Shown: positions 45,458-54,163, counted from the first letter of the stretch. The stretch: DNA of 64,000 nucleotides from Opitutia bacterium (GCA_947378845.1 CANCLQ010000003.1:22381-86380), one strand, 5' to 3'. The notes: generated from the sequence alone by a model not told the origin. Numbers and translations are program-made.

Positions 45458-46254
45458 CGTGCTTTTTGCAGTCGCTTAAGAACGGTCGCAAAATCGTCAG
45501 GAAGGGGCGCCGTGATGCTGAAAGGCGTGCCCGCAATGGTGCCGGAGATTTTTCCTAAATGTAAGAGCAGCGAGCGATGAAGCGGCTTATCTTCGCCCTT
45601 GTTGATGCGCCCGCGGTAGACGGTGTCGGCGAGCGTCACGCGACCCGTCCGGGCGTATTGTAATTCGCCAGCGATTCGCAGGCCGCACTCATTGGCGTGA
45701 ATCTGAATTTGATCGCGACGTGGGTAGCGCGTCGTGGCCGTCCATAAGCGCCAACGCTCAAATTTTTTGCCGCCGATGAATTTGGTTTCAGCTTGTTTGC
45801 CTCGATGGTGTGAAATGAATGCGCGTCCTCGTGTATCGTCCATTCCGATGGGCAGATCGCACACGCCGCCTTCTTCAGGGGCATCTTCAGTGCGTGCAAT
45901 AAATGTGTATTCGAATTCGAGCTGAAAAGATCCAAGGGCGTCGCGCCAATCACTGAGTGTGCTCGAGCGATCGGCGATGATGGCCACGCCCGAAACTTCA
46001 GGCTCGGGCCCGTAAACAGACGATGGTTCTTTTAGCCCGAGTTTAACGATTTCTGGCTTCGCTAGTTCGAGTTGAACGCGGAGTGCGCCGATTAAATGCG
46101 GCGACCCGTTTTGCCACGGGTGATCTTCGAAGGCGATGTGCGAAGGCTTATTGATAGCAACCCATCCCGGTCCACCACCGATGATGTCCATGCGGATAGC
46201 CTCTTCGCTCAGAAGTCCGGCGGAGAATCCAATGGAGTCGGGGAGGGTGCTCAT
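45454..46254 (-). CDS. RluA-like pseudouridine synthase homolog with altered active site
   Basis: The 266-residue protein follows the RluA/RluD fold: 'WVAINKPSHIAFEDHPWQNG' matches the strand with the family KP motif, 'YTFIARTEDAPEEG' the YxA-type region, and 'RYPRRDQIQIHANECGLRIA' the block HQIRxH. The catalytic motif HRLDxxTSG is replaced by 'VYGPEPEVSGV' (residues 80-90), so the catalytic Asp position is Glu84 and the His-Arg pair is gone. It may still bind RNA but is unlikely to be a standard synthase. Its 3' end overlaps the flavin reductase-like gene, and the rpsT terminator lies just upstream of its start. Confidence 0.75.
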   Translation of the reverse strand: MSTLPDSIGFSAGLLSEEAIRMDIIGGGPGWVAINKPSHIAFEDHPWQNGSPHLIGALRVQLELAKPEIVKLGLKEPSSVYGPEPEVSGVAIIADRSSTLSDWRDALGSFQLEFEYTFIARTEDAPEEGGVCDLPIGMDDTRGRAFISHHRGKQAETKFIGGKKFERWRLWTATTRYPRRDQIQIHANECGLRIAGELQYARTGRVTLADTVYRGRINKGEDKPLHRSLLLHLGKISGTIAGTPFSITAPLPDDFATVLKRLQKAR

Positions 46255-46265
46255 GGAGAAATAAA

Positions 46266-46299
46266 AAACCCCGGCGTCTAATTGAAGACGGCGGGGTTT
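46266..46299 (-). terminator. Intrinsic terminator of rpsT
   Basis: Two 14-base arms (46266-46279 and 46286-46299) pair with one G-G mismatch. On the minus strand the hairpin is followed by TTTTTTAT. It lies 20 bases downstream of the rpsT stop, so it ends the rpsT transcript before the RluA-like gene. Confidence 0.9.
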
Positions 46300-46318
46300 G
46301 CGTGAATGCCCGAGGGCA

Positions 46319-46564
46319 TTATTTCTTAGCGGCAGCTAATTTCTTCGCGAGGCGAGCCTTGATGCGATTCGCCTTGTTGCGGTGAATCACGCCCGACTTT
46401 ACGGCCTTATCGGCTGCGGAGGCGACGAGTGAAGCGCTGGCTGCGTTACCGCCGGCTGAGAAGCCCTTGACGAGGGTCTTTAAGCGAGTGCGGACGATTT
46501 TGTTGCGAGCGGCGCGAGCAGCGGTCTGACGGATGCTCTTTTTGTTAGCTTTGATGTTTGCCAT
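46319..46564 (-). CDS. rpsT: 30S ribosomal protein S20
   Basis: The 81-residue basic protein has the S20 pattern 'MANIKANKKSIRQTAARAAR', with 'VASAADKAVKSGVIHRNKAN' and 'RIKARLAKKLAAAKK'. S20 binds 16S rRNA early in 30S assembly. No Shine-Dalgarno sequence precedes the start (the leader reads ccctactgacacac). A strong terminator follows. tRNA-Tyr lies upstream on the same strand, separated by a hairpin. Confidence 0.96.
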   Translation of the reverse strand: MANIKANKKSIRQTAARAARNKIVRTRLKTLVKGFSAGGNAASASLVASAADKAVKSGVIHRNKANRIKARLAKKLAAAKK

Positions 46565-46630
46565 GTGTGTCAGTAGGGAAGCCGTTGCCAGCCCTCGGAG
46601 TCAACGCGGAATAAACGAATTTAACATGAA

Positions 46631-46646
46631 GCACCCTTTGGGGTGC
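46631..46646 (-). terminator. Hairpin between tRNA-Tyr and rpsT, weak terminator
   Basis: A 6-base perfect stem (gcaccc/gggtgc) with a tetraloop lies 14 bases past the tRNA end. The sequence after it on the minus strand is only modestly T-rich, so it may be a processing or weak termination signal. Confidence 0.4.
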
Positions 46647-46659
46647 CTGATTTTCCTGC

Positions 46660-46746
46660 TGGTGGAAGGGGTGGGATTCGAACCCACGAACAGCGAAGCT
46701 GAACGGATTTACAGTCCGCGACCTTTAGCCACTTGGATACCCTTCC
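46660..46746 (-). tRNA. tRNA-Tyr (anticodon GTA)
   Basis: On the minus strand the sequence folds into a type II tRNA. The acceptor stem GGAAGGG pairs with CCCTTCC, the anticodon stem-loop contains CTGTAAA (anticodon GTA), and a long variable arm precedes the T-arm with GGTTCGAATCC. The 3' CCA is encoded (46660-46662). The length of 87 bases including CCA and the long variable arm are typical of bacterial tRNA-Tyr. Confidence 0.95.
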
Positions 46747-46887
46747 GGCCCAGTAGGAAGGGTTTATTTGGCAGTCAGCCGCCTCTATGACAAGCGCTTT
46801 CCCACGATTTAAGCGGCTTTTCCCGGTTCTTCAAAAACCGAGCCAAAAGACCTTCACTCTCCGTTAATTTGGGTCAACCTTTGCACC

Positions 46888-47274
46888 ATGTCCGCCTCGC
46901 CACCTATCGTTCTGTTTGATGGCGAATGCCCATTTTGTAGCCGTTCGGTGGCTTGGTTTGGCCGTCGTAACAGCGGAGCCAGATTAATCTTTGGAAGAAA
47001 CTCGGGCGAGGTAGCTAAGGTGCTGGGCGAGCCACACGGAGGCGATCAGGGGACGATTGTGGTTTGGCGGGGATCACGTCGCCTTGTGCGCTCAACGGCG
47101 GTGCTCGCAATGCTGAGTGCTCTGGGTGGCGTGTGGCGCTGGCTGGCTATCGCAGGATTTATTATTCCTCGATTCATTCGCGATGGGGTGTACGACTTTA
47201 TTGCACAGCGCCGTCACCGGTTAAGCGTATGCAGTGAAGGTGCACGCTTGAGTCTCTTAGATTTAGCAGAATGA
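46888..47274 (+). CDS. DCC-family thiol-disulfide oxidoreductase (DUF393)
   Basis: The 128-residue protein has the DCC family signature 'VLFDGECPFCSRSVAWFGRR' near residue 8, where the Asp-Gly-x-Cys-x-x-Cys motif suggests thiol-disulfide exchange. 'VWRGSRRLVRSTAVLAML' and 'LPRFIRDGVYDFIAQRRHRL'-like segments are further family blocks. The physiological partner is unknown. It overlaps the start region of the small lipoprotein gene and reads from a leader lacking a Shine-Dalgarno sequence. Confidence 0.85.
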   Translation: MSASPPIVLFDGECPFCSRSVAWFGRRNSGARLIFGRNSGEVAKVLGEPHGGDQGTIVVWRGSRRLVRSTAVLAMLSALGGVWRWLAIAGFIIPRFIRDGVYDFIAQRRHRLSVCSEGARLSLLDLAE

Positions 47275-47282
47275 TTTTTAAT

Positions 47283-47564
47283 ATGAGAACAGTTTTTATA
47301 TTTAGCTTAGTCGCGCTCGGTGTGGCATCTGGTTGTAGTAGTTATAAGGAGCGTTTTAAAAATGAAACGGAGGAACGCATGCACCAAGACAGCGCCGCGC
47401 GTCAGGCACGAATGCATGAAAGTGGCACGTTGAACGACCAAGAGTATAAAGCCGTTTCGGATCGAATGGGTTGGTCGCGTCCCGATGCACGTGGCTTGCC
47501 GCCGCCACCGACCACTGAGGAGTTGGAAAAGAAAGTTAAAGCGGCCGAGGGGTCGGCTCCGTGA
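47283..47564 (+). CDS. Small predicted lipoprotein
   Basis: From the Met at 47283 (an earlier ATG at 47271 overlaps the previous stop by 4 bases), residues 1-17 form a signal peptide ending 'ALGVASGCSS', where Cys18 is a plausible lipidation site although the -3 residue is Ala rather than Leu. The mature 76 residues are charged and helical ('ETEERMHQDSAARQARMHES') with a Pro-rich patch. No known family is evident. Confidence 0.65.
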   Translation: MRTVFIFSLVALGVASGCSSYKERFKNETEERMHQDSAARQARMHESGTLNDQEYKAVSDRMGWSRPDARGLPPPPTTEELEKKVKAAEGSAP

Positions 47565-47614
47565 GTTCACAGGCTTGCAACGTCTAGGCATCGTCACACG
47601 CTGAAGCTGAACTG

Positions 47615-48538
47615 ATGATTGCTTACGTCTTCAAGCGACTGATTGAAATCGTCCCAGTTTTATTATTGGTGGTAGTCGCTACGTTTTTTTTGGCACATGC
47701 AGTGCCAGGCGGACCCTTTGATAAGGAGCGTCCGCTGCCAGCCGAAGTAAAAGCGAAGATGGAGGCATACTACGGACTCGATCAGCCGCTACACATTCAG
47801 CTTTTCCGTTACGTAAAGAATTTAGCCCAAGGAGATTTAGGTCCGTCGTTGAAATACCCAGGTTGGATGGTGAATGAAATCATTGGTTCGCGTATTCCTG
47901 TTTCAGTCGCAGTGGGAAGCCTCTCACTCTTGTTAGCGATCTTGATTGGGGTACCGGTGGGCGTTTTGGCGGCGGCGAAGCCGCACTCGTGGTTGGATCG
48001 CGTCCCAATGGGCTTCGCGTTAATTGGGATTTGTGTGCCGGCCTTTGTGTTGGGTCCGATTCTCTCCCTGATTTTTTCAATGGGCTTAGGCTGGTTGCCA
48101 CCGTGTGGTTGGGGCAGCCCCATTCACTTTGTTTTGCCAGTGCTCACGATGGGATTAATCACAGCGGCGCCTTTGGCGCGCTTAACGCGCGGCGAGTTAA
48201 TGGAGATTTATAATTTAGATTATATTCGTACGGCTCAGGCCAAAGGTGTTTCGCCGGTCCGCGTTCGTTTCATCCATGCGCTGCGTAACGGGATTTTGCC
48301 CGTGGTTACTTATCTTGGTCCTGCCGCTGCTGCACTTGTTTCGGGCTCGTTTGTTGTCGAATCGCTTTTTGATGTTCCAGGACTTGGCCGATTATTCGTC
48401 ACCTCGATTATCAATCGCGACGTCACTTTGATTTTAGGCACGACGCTTATTTATGCGGTGGCTTTGTTGATTCTGAATCTCGTCGCCGATTTAGTTAAAG
48501 CCGTAATGGATCCGCGCTTGTCGCGTAAAATCTCGTGA
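47615..48538 (+). CDS. ABC transporter permease, DppB/OppB family
   Basis: The 307-residue protein opens with 'MIAYVFKRLIEIVPVLLLVV', the standard OppB start, and has about six membrane helices. The EAA loop that meets the ATPase is 'YNLDYIRTAQAKGVSPVRVR' near residue 200. 'YYGLDQPLHIQLFRYVKNLA' is another family block. This family moves oligopeptides, dipeptides, nickel or oligosaccharides. No ATPase or binding protein gene lies in this window, so these would have to be encoded elsewhere. It overlaps the second permease by 4 bases. Confidence 0.92.
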   Translation: MIAYVFKRLIEIVPVLLLVVVATFFLAHAVPGGPFDKERPLPAEVKAKMEAYYGLDQPLHIQLFRYVKNLAQGDLGPSLKYPGWMVNEIIGSRIPVSVAVGSLSLLLAILIGVPVGVLAAAKPHSWLDRVPMGFALIGICVPAFVLGPILSLIFSMGLGWLPPCGWGSPIHFVLPVLTMGLITAAPLARLTRGELMEIYNLDYIRTAQAKGVSPVRVRFIHALRNGILPVVTYLGPAAAALVSGSFVVESLFDVPGLGRLFVTSIINRDVTLILGTTLIYAVALLILNLVADLVKAVMDPRLSRKIS

Positions 48539-49401
48539 GCCAAGTAAACGCTGCCACATCTTCTTTTGCGGAAACCGCCTGGCGCCGATTTTCTCGCCGT
48601 CGCTTGGCCCCTATTGCCCTTGGTTTCATTGGATTCTTAGCACTCGCTTGTTTTCTCTCTCCGTGGATCGCGCCGTATGATTACAAGGCGCAGAACCTGG
48701 CACTTGGACCAGCGGCTCCGAGCCTACAGCACTGGCTCGGCACTGATTTACTGGGTCGGGATTTACTTTCGCGCTTGTTGCAGGGCGGAATGATTTCAAT
48801 TTCGGTTGGTCTTATTGCAACGACCGTCGCCCTTTTGGTTGGTGTCGTCTACGGTATCATGGCGGCAGAGGTCGGCGGACGCTTTGAAGATCTTTGCATG
48901 CGCTTCATTGATATCATCAGCACGCTGCCGCTCACGTTAATCGTGGTTCTGGCTACAGTGATATTCGGACAAAATATTTGGATGATCTTTTTAGCTGTTG
49001 GCGGAGTTTCGTGGTTAACGATGGCACGAATTATTTGCACGAAAACGCGTGCACTAAAGAACCGACAATTCTTAGACGCGGCAGTCGCCTTAGGTCAGAC
49101 GCGTTGGGGAATTATTAAGCGGCATTATTTGCCAAACCTTGCTGGAACGATTGCCGTTTACGCCACGCTTACTGTTCCAGGCGTGATGTTACTCGAGGCC
49201 TTCGTTAGTTTCTTAGGTCTCGGCGTGCGGGCACCGATGACTTCTTGGGGTATGCTAATTAAAGAAGGCGCGGACGTCATGGAACAATGTCCTTGGCTAT
49301 TGGTGATCCCCTCAGCGGTTTTCGGAATGACACTATTAGCTCTGAGTTTCTTGGGTGATGGCTTGCGCGACGCTTTTGACCCGCGTACTTTATCGGAATA
49401 A
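48535..49401 (+). CDS. ABC transporter permease, DppC/OppC family
   Basis: The start is GTG at 48535, overlapping the upstream permease (GTGA). The 288-residue protein shows the OppC N-terminal segment ('RRLAPIALGFIGFLALACFL'), 'WLGTDLLGRDLLSRLLQGG' and the EAA loop 'LDAAVALGQTRWGIIKRHYL'. It forms the heterodimeric channel with the preceding permease. The gene is followed after 3 bases by a small FmdB-like gene. Confidence 0.92.
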   Translation: MSQVNAATSSFAETAWRRFSRRRLAPIALGFIGFLALACFLSPWIAPYDYKAQNLALGPAAPSLQHWLGTDLLGRDLLSRLLQGGMISISVGLIATTVALLVGVVYGIMAAEVGGRFEDLCMRFIDIISTLPLTLIVVLATVIFGQNIWMIFLAVGGVSWLTMARIICTKTRALKNRQFLDAAVALGQTRWGIIKRHYLPNLAGTIAVYATLTVPGVMLLEAFVSFLGLGVRAPMTSWGMLIKEGADVMEQCPWLLVIPSAVFGMTLLALSFLGDGLRDAFDPRTLSE

Positions 49402-49404
49402 CTC

Positions 49405-49668
49405 ATGTCGATTCGACGATACATTGTGATTCGTAAGGACGGCACTGAAGGCGAAGAGTTTGAAATCGATCTTCCGGCTGATGCACCCGACTTCACGCAT
49501 CATCCGGTGACGCAAGAGCCTTGTCGCCGAGTGATCGTCTCACCGAGTCTGACGATTCGTTATGGCGATGGGGCGATGAAGCAGGCTACTTCAGATAAGA
49601 AATTACGACAGGCCGGATTTCGTAAGCTTGAGAAAGATGGCAACGGTGGATGGACGGAGATTAATTAA
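49405..49668 (+). CDS. Small FmdB-like protein with the zinc-ribbon cysteines mostly lost
   Basis: The 87 residues follow the layout of FmdB-type regulatory proteins: an N-terminal strand ('MSIRRYIVIRKDGTEGEEFE'), a middle 'HPVTQEPCRRVIVSPSLTIR' in place of the C-x2-C-G-x4-R-x-I-SP block, and a C-terminal tail 'SDKKLRQAGFRKLEKDGNGG' that resembles the tail of some FmdB proteins. Only Cys at about residue 40 remains, so zinc binding is unlikely. The assignment rests on this layout and is tentative. It is the last gene of the permease run. Confidence 0.5.
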   Translation: MSIRRYIVIRKDGTEGEEFEIDLPADAPDFTHHPVTQEPCRRVIVSPSLTIRYGDGAMKQATSDKKLRQAGFRKLEKDGNGGWTEIN

Positions 49669-49704
49669 AAAGTCCGTCGGCGATTTATAATGTCCATAAA
49701 CGAA

Positions 49705-49728
49705 TCGCCCCGCAGATTTGCGGGGCGA
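49705..49728 (-). terminator. Probable terminator hairpin of rpsP
   Basis: A perfect 10-base stem (tcgccccgca/tgcggggcga) with a GATT loop lies about 36 bases past the rpsP stop on the minus strand. The run after it (ttcgttta) is only partly T-rich. It also lies downstream of the plus-strand FmdB-like gene, where no T-run follows. Confidence 0.65.
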
Positions 49729-49764
49729 GACGTCGTCAGGAGGGCGTTTCCGCCGTGTTTTGCT

Positions 49765-50028
49765 TTAGGCCTTAGCGACTGGTGCCGCTTCGCGTGCGCG
49801 CTTTACGAGCGACTTAGCGGTGTCGGATGGCTGGGCGCCGAGTTTGACCCAGTGGTCAACTCGTTCAACATTGATGACAAGAGGAGCGGCCTTACCACGA
49901 GCACGTGGGTTGTAGTGACCGAGTACTTCGACGAAGCGACCGTCGCGACGGATGCTTTGTTCAGCGACAACCAATCGATAGGTTGGCTCGTTTTTGGTGC
50001 CGAAGCGTTGGAGGCGGATGCGTAACAT
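49765..50028 (-). CDS. rpsP: 30S ribosomal protein S16
   Basis: The 87-residue protein begins 'MLRIRLQRFGTKNEPTYRLV', the S16 signature, followed by 'RDGRFVEVLGHYNPRARGKA' and 'RVDHWVKLGAQPSDTAKSLV'. S16 is an early 30S assembly protein. Here it lies downstream of trmD and rplS and is separated from rplS by a terminator and about 270 bases. In many bacteria it is the first gene of an rpsP-rimM-trmD-rplS operon, so the order is rearranged. Confidence 0.96.
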   Translation of the reverse strand: MLRIRLQRFGTKNEPTYRLVVAEQSIRRDGRFVEVLGHYNPRARGKAAPLVINVERVDHWVKLGAQPSDTAKSLVKRAREAAPVAKA

Positions 50029-50255
50029 AATTTTTAGGTAAAGTTGGGATCGTGGTCGCTCAGGTTAGGTGAACGAGGGAGGTGAAAAAACGCAGGGGCG
50101 GGCAGGGGAGTCAAGCCCACAGGGAAAAATCTTTAGCGATTTCTTTAAAAGAAATAGGGCACTCGCACATTAAACTGCTTATATTCAAGGGTTTGATTTG
50201 CCTGATTTCAGTCAATTGGGTGCCGCCGGCGGACCTTGGTCGAATCTTTAAACAA
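50029..50255. other. Intergenic region between rpsP and the rplS terminator, no gene found
   Basis: The stretch is under 300 bases and holds only a short plus-strand frame with no codon pattern that persuades me. The rpsP promoter probably lies here on the minus strand. TTGACT and a TATAAG are present but their spacing (26 bases) is too long to call. Confidence 0.5.
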
Positions 50256-50280
50256 AAATGCCCCGAAATCCGGGGCATTT
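50256..50280 (-). terminator. Intrinsic terminator of the trmD-rplS unit
   Basis: A perfect 10-base stem (aaatgccccg/cggggcattt) with a 5-base loop is followed on the minus strand by TTTTTG, a good T-run. It ends 22 bases after the rplS stop. Confidence 0.9.
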
Positions 50281-50301
50281 AAAGGACCGTTTGAACGGTA
50301 C

Positions 50302-50685
50302 TTAGGAGGCAGCTTGTTCCGAAGGATCGTAGCGCTTTTCCTTAACCTTGGTAGCCGACTTGCCTTGGCGACCGCGGAGGTAGAAGAGACGAGCCTTCAT
50401 GACTTGGGAAACGCGCTCAACAGAGATCTTCTCAATGTTAGGCGAGTTTACAGGGAAAGTACGTTCAACGCCTTCGCCGAAAGATACACGACGAACGGTG
50501 AAAGTTTCTTGAACGTGGCCGCCCTTGCGGGAGATCACGATGCCCGTGAAAACCTGGGTGCGTTCTTTGTCGCCTTCGCGAACTTTGGTGGAAACGCGTA
50601 CGCCGTCGCCGACTTTGAAAGCGTCATCACCGCGATTTTTCAGTTGTGACTGGGCGGCGTATTGGAGGAGAGGATGGTTGCTCAT
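50302..50685 (-). CDS. rplS: 50S ribosomal protein L19
   Basis: I start at the Met of [20 protein letters not shown], since the upstream in-frame Met falls inside trmD. The 127-residue protein has '[20 protein letters not shown]', '[20 protein letters not shown]' and '[20 protein letters not shown]', which are L19 blocks. L19 contributes to the 30S-50S interface. It lies 8 bases downstream of trmD and ends at a strong terminator. Confidence 0.96.
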   Translation of the reverse strand: MSNHPLLQYAAQSQLKNRGDDAFKVGDGVRVSTKVREGDKERTQVFTGIVISRKGGHVQETFTVRRVSFGEGVERTFPVNSPNIEKISVERVSQVMKARLFYLRGRQGKSATKVKEKRYDPSEQAAS

Positions 50686-50693
50686 GGCTGGTA

Positions 50694-51389
50694 TTATTGG
50701 TCTTTCAGTAGGTCGGGCCTTCGTTGCTTTGTCTTCTCGATTTGCTTCGCCCGACGCCATTTTTCGATTTCGGCGTGATTTCCTCCTAGGAGGACCGGGG
50801 GCACCTCGAGACCATCATAAACAGCGGGTCTGGTGAACTGCGGAAAGGCGAGAAACTTGCCGTTGTAGCTATCCCCAGTCAAGGAGTTTTCCTCGCCAAG
50901 TACCCCAGGAATCTGCCGACCGATGCAATCGACCAAAACACAGGCGGGGAGGGTGCCATTGGTGAGGACGTAGTCGCCGATGGAGATTTCACGGGTAACC
51001 TTGCGATCGCGGAAGCGCTGATCGATCCCCTCGTAGTGCCCAGAAACCAAGATTAAGTGCTTCTTTTGGGCTAATTCGCGGGCCAGGGCATTGGTCAATT
51101 GTTCACCATCGGGGCAGAGGTAGATGACCTCACAGTCGGGGGTTGCCAGGGCGTCGACCGAGTCGAAAAGCGGCTGACAGGTCATTAACATGCCCGGGCC
51201 ACCGCCGTAGGGCTCGTCGTCCACTTTGTGGTGTTTATCCGTGGACCACTTTCGGAGGTCGTGCGCCTGGAAGTTGATCAGCCCCTTGTCGATGGCTCGC
51301 CCAATAACCGATTCCTGCAAGAAGCCGTCGGCCATTGCGGGGAAAAGGGTGATGAGGTCGATGCGAATGGCCACGTTCGGAAGGTCCAT
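50694..51389 (-). CDS. trmD: tRNA (guanine37-N1)-methyltransferase
   Basis: TrmD methylates G37 next to the anticodon, which prevents frameshifting. The trefoil-knot SAM site is built by '[20 protein letters not shown]', '[18 protein letters not shown]', and '[20 protein letters not shown]'. The N-terminal '[15 protein letters not shown]' is the standard opening; a GTG start at 51374 would trim 5 residues. It leads the trmD-rplS unit. The classic neighbour rimM is not in this window. Confidence 0.95.
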   Translation of the reverse strand: MDLPNVAIRIDLITLFPAMADGFLQESVIGRAIDKGLINFQAHDLRKWSTDKHHKVDDEPYGGGPGMLMTCQPLFDSVDALATPDCEVIYLCPDGEQLTNALARELAQKKHLILVSGHYEGIDQRFRDRKVTREISIGDYVLTNGTLPACVLVDCIGRQIPGVLGEENSLTGDSYNGKFLAFPQFTRPAVYDGLEVPPVLLGGNHAEIEKWRRAKQIEKTKQRRPDLLKDQ

Positions 51390-51567
51390 GTATCCAACAA
51401 CCGAAAGCAGCCGGAGTGCAAGCCGAGTTGTCGGAGGCTATCGACCCAAATTGATTTATTGTGGGTGCGAATTGTAAATCGTGCAAAATTCGTTCGAGTG
51501 AGGGCTCGAAGCTTAATCGATTCGGCTTCCCCTCAGCCCCCGCTTTCACCTACCTCTCAGTTGAGCC

Positions 51568-53058
51568 ATGCCATCCCCGTTTGATAATCTTTTACCTCGT
51601 TACGATGCCGTCGTGATTGGTGCCGGCTTGGGCGGTATGACGGCGGCCAATAATTTAGCGAAATTTGGCCGCAAGGTTTTGTTGGTGGAGCATCACTATC
51701 AGTTGGGCGGACTCGCCACATTCTTCAAACGCGCCGGAGGACATATTTTTGATATCTCACTCCACGGTTTTCCGCACGGCATGATCAAGTCAACGCGTCG
51801 CTATTGGACGAAAGAAATTTCCGATCGCATTCACCAGTTGAAGGACGTGCGTTTTATTAATCCGGATTTTGACGTGCGGACGACTTTTGATCGCGCGGAT
51901 TTCACGCGCATCATGATCGAGCAGTTCCGCATCCCTGCCGCGACAGTCGAAGCTTTCTTCGCGCACTTGCGCGAGATGAATTACTACGACAACGACCCGC
52001 GTACCACGCGGGAGTTATTTGAACAGTTCTTTCCCGGTCGGCCCGATGTGCAGAGACTGCTGTTAGAGCCGATTGCTTACGCTAACGGCTCAACTCTCGA
52101 CGACCCGGCTATTACCTTCGGCATCGTCTTCTCAAATTTCATGTCGAAGGGAGTTTTTATATTTCAGGGCGGCACGGACATCATGATTAATATCATGACT
52201 ACCGAGATGAAGGCGAACGGCGTCGACATCCGTCGTAATGTGCTCGTTGAAAAAGTGGTAGTCGAAAAAGATGCCAATGGCGTGCGACGTGTGGTGGGCG
52301 TGAAATTACGCGGCACGCGCGAGGGCGAGGAGGCCGAGGTTGCCTGTTCCACCGTCGTCTCCAATGCGAATATTAAAGACACAGTTTTAAAACTTTCTGA
52401 TGCGTCGTCGTTCGACGATGCCTTCTTGGCTCAAGCCAAGGCGGTGCGCGTTAACACTTCTTCTTGTCAGGTGTACATGGGCATCCGCGAAGGGGATTCG
52501 ATTCCTCACATTGGCGACCTCGTTTTCACTTCGGAAGCTAAGCCATTTTCGAGTCAGGAGCTCGTGGACTTCCATACGACATCGCGGACTTACTCGGTGT
52601 ATTACCCAGACACGCGTCCGCACACCAAGAAACCGCGCTACAGCATTGTTACCTCGGTGAATCAACGCTGGGAAGACTGGGCGCACTTATCGGAGGCCGA
52701 TTACCAAACGAACAAAACGCGTGTCATTGAAGAATCGTTCCGTGGCTTAGAAAAATTTATTCCGGATATACGCAGCAAGGTGGATCACGCGGAGGCAGCC
52801 ACACCACGCACCGTGAATCGCTATGTGCGCCACATTGGCGGCACTTCTTTCGGCACAAAGTTTGAGGGACTCAAAGTCTCAATGGGCCTACCCGAACAAG
52901 TCGGCGGGTTATACCACGCGGGCAGTGTCGGCATTATTATGTCGGGCTGGCTGGGTACGATTAATTACGGAGTAATCGTTTCGGCGAAAGCCGATGCGTA
53001 TTTACGCGATCCTTCGGCGAAGCCGCTGGGCGAAGCGGAGGCGAGCGCAGGAGTCTAA
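51568..53058 (+). CDS. CrtI-type FAD-dependent oxidoreductase (phytoene desaturase/carotene isomerase-like)
   Basis: The 496-residue protein has the FAD dinucleotide-binding motif '[20 protein letters not shown]' near residue 15, followed by '[16 protein letters not shown]'. The C-terminal '[20 protein letters not shown]' resembles the FAD-binding end of CrtI and carotenoid isomerases. Members of this family desaturate or isomerise polyenes or other lipids. No other carotenoid gene lies nearby, so the substrate is open. It is separated from the lactonase gene by 1 base. Confidence 0.82.
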   Translation: MPSPFDNLLPRYDAVVIGAGLGGMTAANNLAKFGRKVLLVEHHYQLGGLATFFKRAGGHIFDISLHGFPHGMIKSTRRYWTKEISDRIHQLKDVRFINPDFDVRTTFDRADFTRIMIEQFRIPAATVEAFFAHLREMNYYDNDPRTTRELFEQFFPGRPDVQRLLLEPIAYANGSTLDDPAITFGIVFSNFMSKGVFIFQGGTDIMINIMTTEMKANGVDIRRNVLVEKVVVEKDANGVRRVVGVKLRGTREGEEAEVACSTVVSNANIKDTVLKLSDASSFDDAFLAQAKAVRVNTSSCQVYMGIREGDSIPHIGDLVFTSEAKPFSSQELVDFHTTSRTYSVYYPDTRPHTKKPRYSIVTSVNQRWEDWAHLSEADYQTNKTRVIEESFRGLEKFIPDIRSKVDHAEAATPRTVNRYVRHIGGTSFGTKFEGLKVSMGLPEQVGGLYHAGSVGIIMSGWLGTINYGVIVSAKADAYLRDPSAKPLGEAEASAGV

Positions 53059-53059
53059 G

Positions 53060-54163
53060 ATGAATTACGGAGCTTTTATATTTATTTTTGCAGCGTCGCT
53101 GCTGCCGGCACGTGAACTTACTTTTTATGTGGGTACGCTGGGGTCTGATGCGAAGGGTGTCTGGCGTGGGACGATTGATTCCGAAAGCGGAAAGCTATTT
53201 GCGCCGGTTTTAATTGCTGAAATTAAGAACGCGTCATTCTTGGCACTTCGTCCCGATGGGCAGACGCTTTACGCGACGACGGAATTGGCTGACGGTTCGG
53301 GTGGGGCTGCTGCATTGAAATTAAATGCGGACGGTACGGCGAAGTTGCTGAATGCTCAGACGACTGGCGGCAAGAATTGCAATCACTTGGCAGTGGATGC
53401 GAGTGGCGGAACTCTAGCGGTCGCCAATTATGGTTCGGGGTCCGTCGGCTGTCTGCCCATTCAGGCAGACGGTTCGTTGGGTGAATTAAGCGCCTTCATG
53501 CAGCACGAAGGGAAAAGCGTTCATCCCGTGCGGCAAACTGGACCACACGCGCATGGAGTGTATTTTGATTCGACGAATAAGTTTCTCGCGGTGCCCGACT
53601 TAGGCGTCGACCGAATTTTTGTTTATCGCTTCGACGCTGCGAATGGAAGTCTAGCCGCAAACTCGCCCAATGGTGTAGCGCAGCGACCGGGGGATGGCCC
53701 GCGACATTTTGTTTTTCATCCGACCTTCCCCTTGGCTTACGCCTGCAATGAATTGGCGCTCACGGTCACGGCGTTTCATTACGATGCCGCACTCGGTACA
53801 CTACAGCCATTCCAAGTGGTCGACACTTTGCCTAAGGATGCCGAACGCAAAGGCGCATCGGCGGCCGAAATTTTCTGTCATCCCAACGGACGTACACTGT
53901 ATGTCTCCAATCGGATTCACGATTCGATTGCCGTCTTCGCAATTGGCGATGATGGCGCTTTGAAGTTAATTCAACATCAACTGAATGTGCCCGGCACGCC
54001 ACGCGGGTTTGGAATTTCGGCAGATGGACGATGGCTGATTTGCGCCGGGCAAAAGTCGGGGACGATTAATGCCTACCGCGTGGACGGCGAGACGGGTCGG
54101 TTGACCGATACCCAGCAGGCGGTTGCCATTGGCTCGGCCAGCTGTGTGATTTTTGCCCGATAA
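53060..54163 (+). CDS. Secreted beta-propeller lactonase (6-phosphogluconolactonase YbhE family)
   Basis: I start at the ATG of MNYGAFIFIFAASLLPAREL, which gives a signal peptide. A longer frame would begin inside the upstream gene. The 367-residue protein shows seven-bladed propeller blocks: 'TFYVGTLGSDAKGVWRGTID', 'CNHLAVDASGGTLAVANYGS', 'GPHAHGVYFDSTNKFLAVPD', 'GPRHFVFHPTFPLAYACNEL'. The His in PHAHG and the DLG that follows are family landmarks. The cytoplasmic members hydrolyse 6-phosphogluconolactone. An exported version may act on another lactone. Confidence 0.8.
   Translation: MNYGAFIFIFAASLLPARELTFYVGTLGSDAKGVWRGTIDSESGKLFAPVLIAEIKNASFLALRPDGQTLYATTELADGSGGAAALKLNADGTAKLLNAQTTGGKNCNHLAVDASGGTLAVANYGSGSVGCLPIQADGSLGELSAFMQHEGKSVHPVRQTGPHAHGVYFDSTNKFLAVPDLGVDRIFVYRFDAANGSLAANSPNGVAQRPGDGPRHFVFHPTFPLAYACNELALTVTAFHYDAALGTLQPFQVVDTLPKDAERKGASAAEIFCHPNGRTLYVSNRIHDSIAVFAIGDDGALKLIQHQLNVPGTPRGFGISADGRWLICAGQKSGTINAYRVDGETGRLTDTQQAVAIGSASCVIFAR

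Noticed and set aside
50082..50282. Small plus-strand frame between rpsP and rplS
   Set aside because: It begins in an intergenic region, runs through the rplS terminator, and has no recognisable sequence; better left as noncoding.
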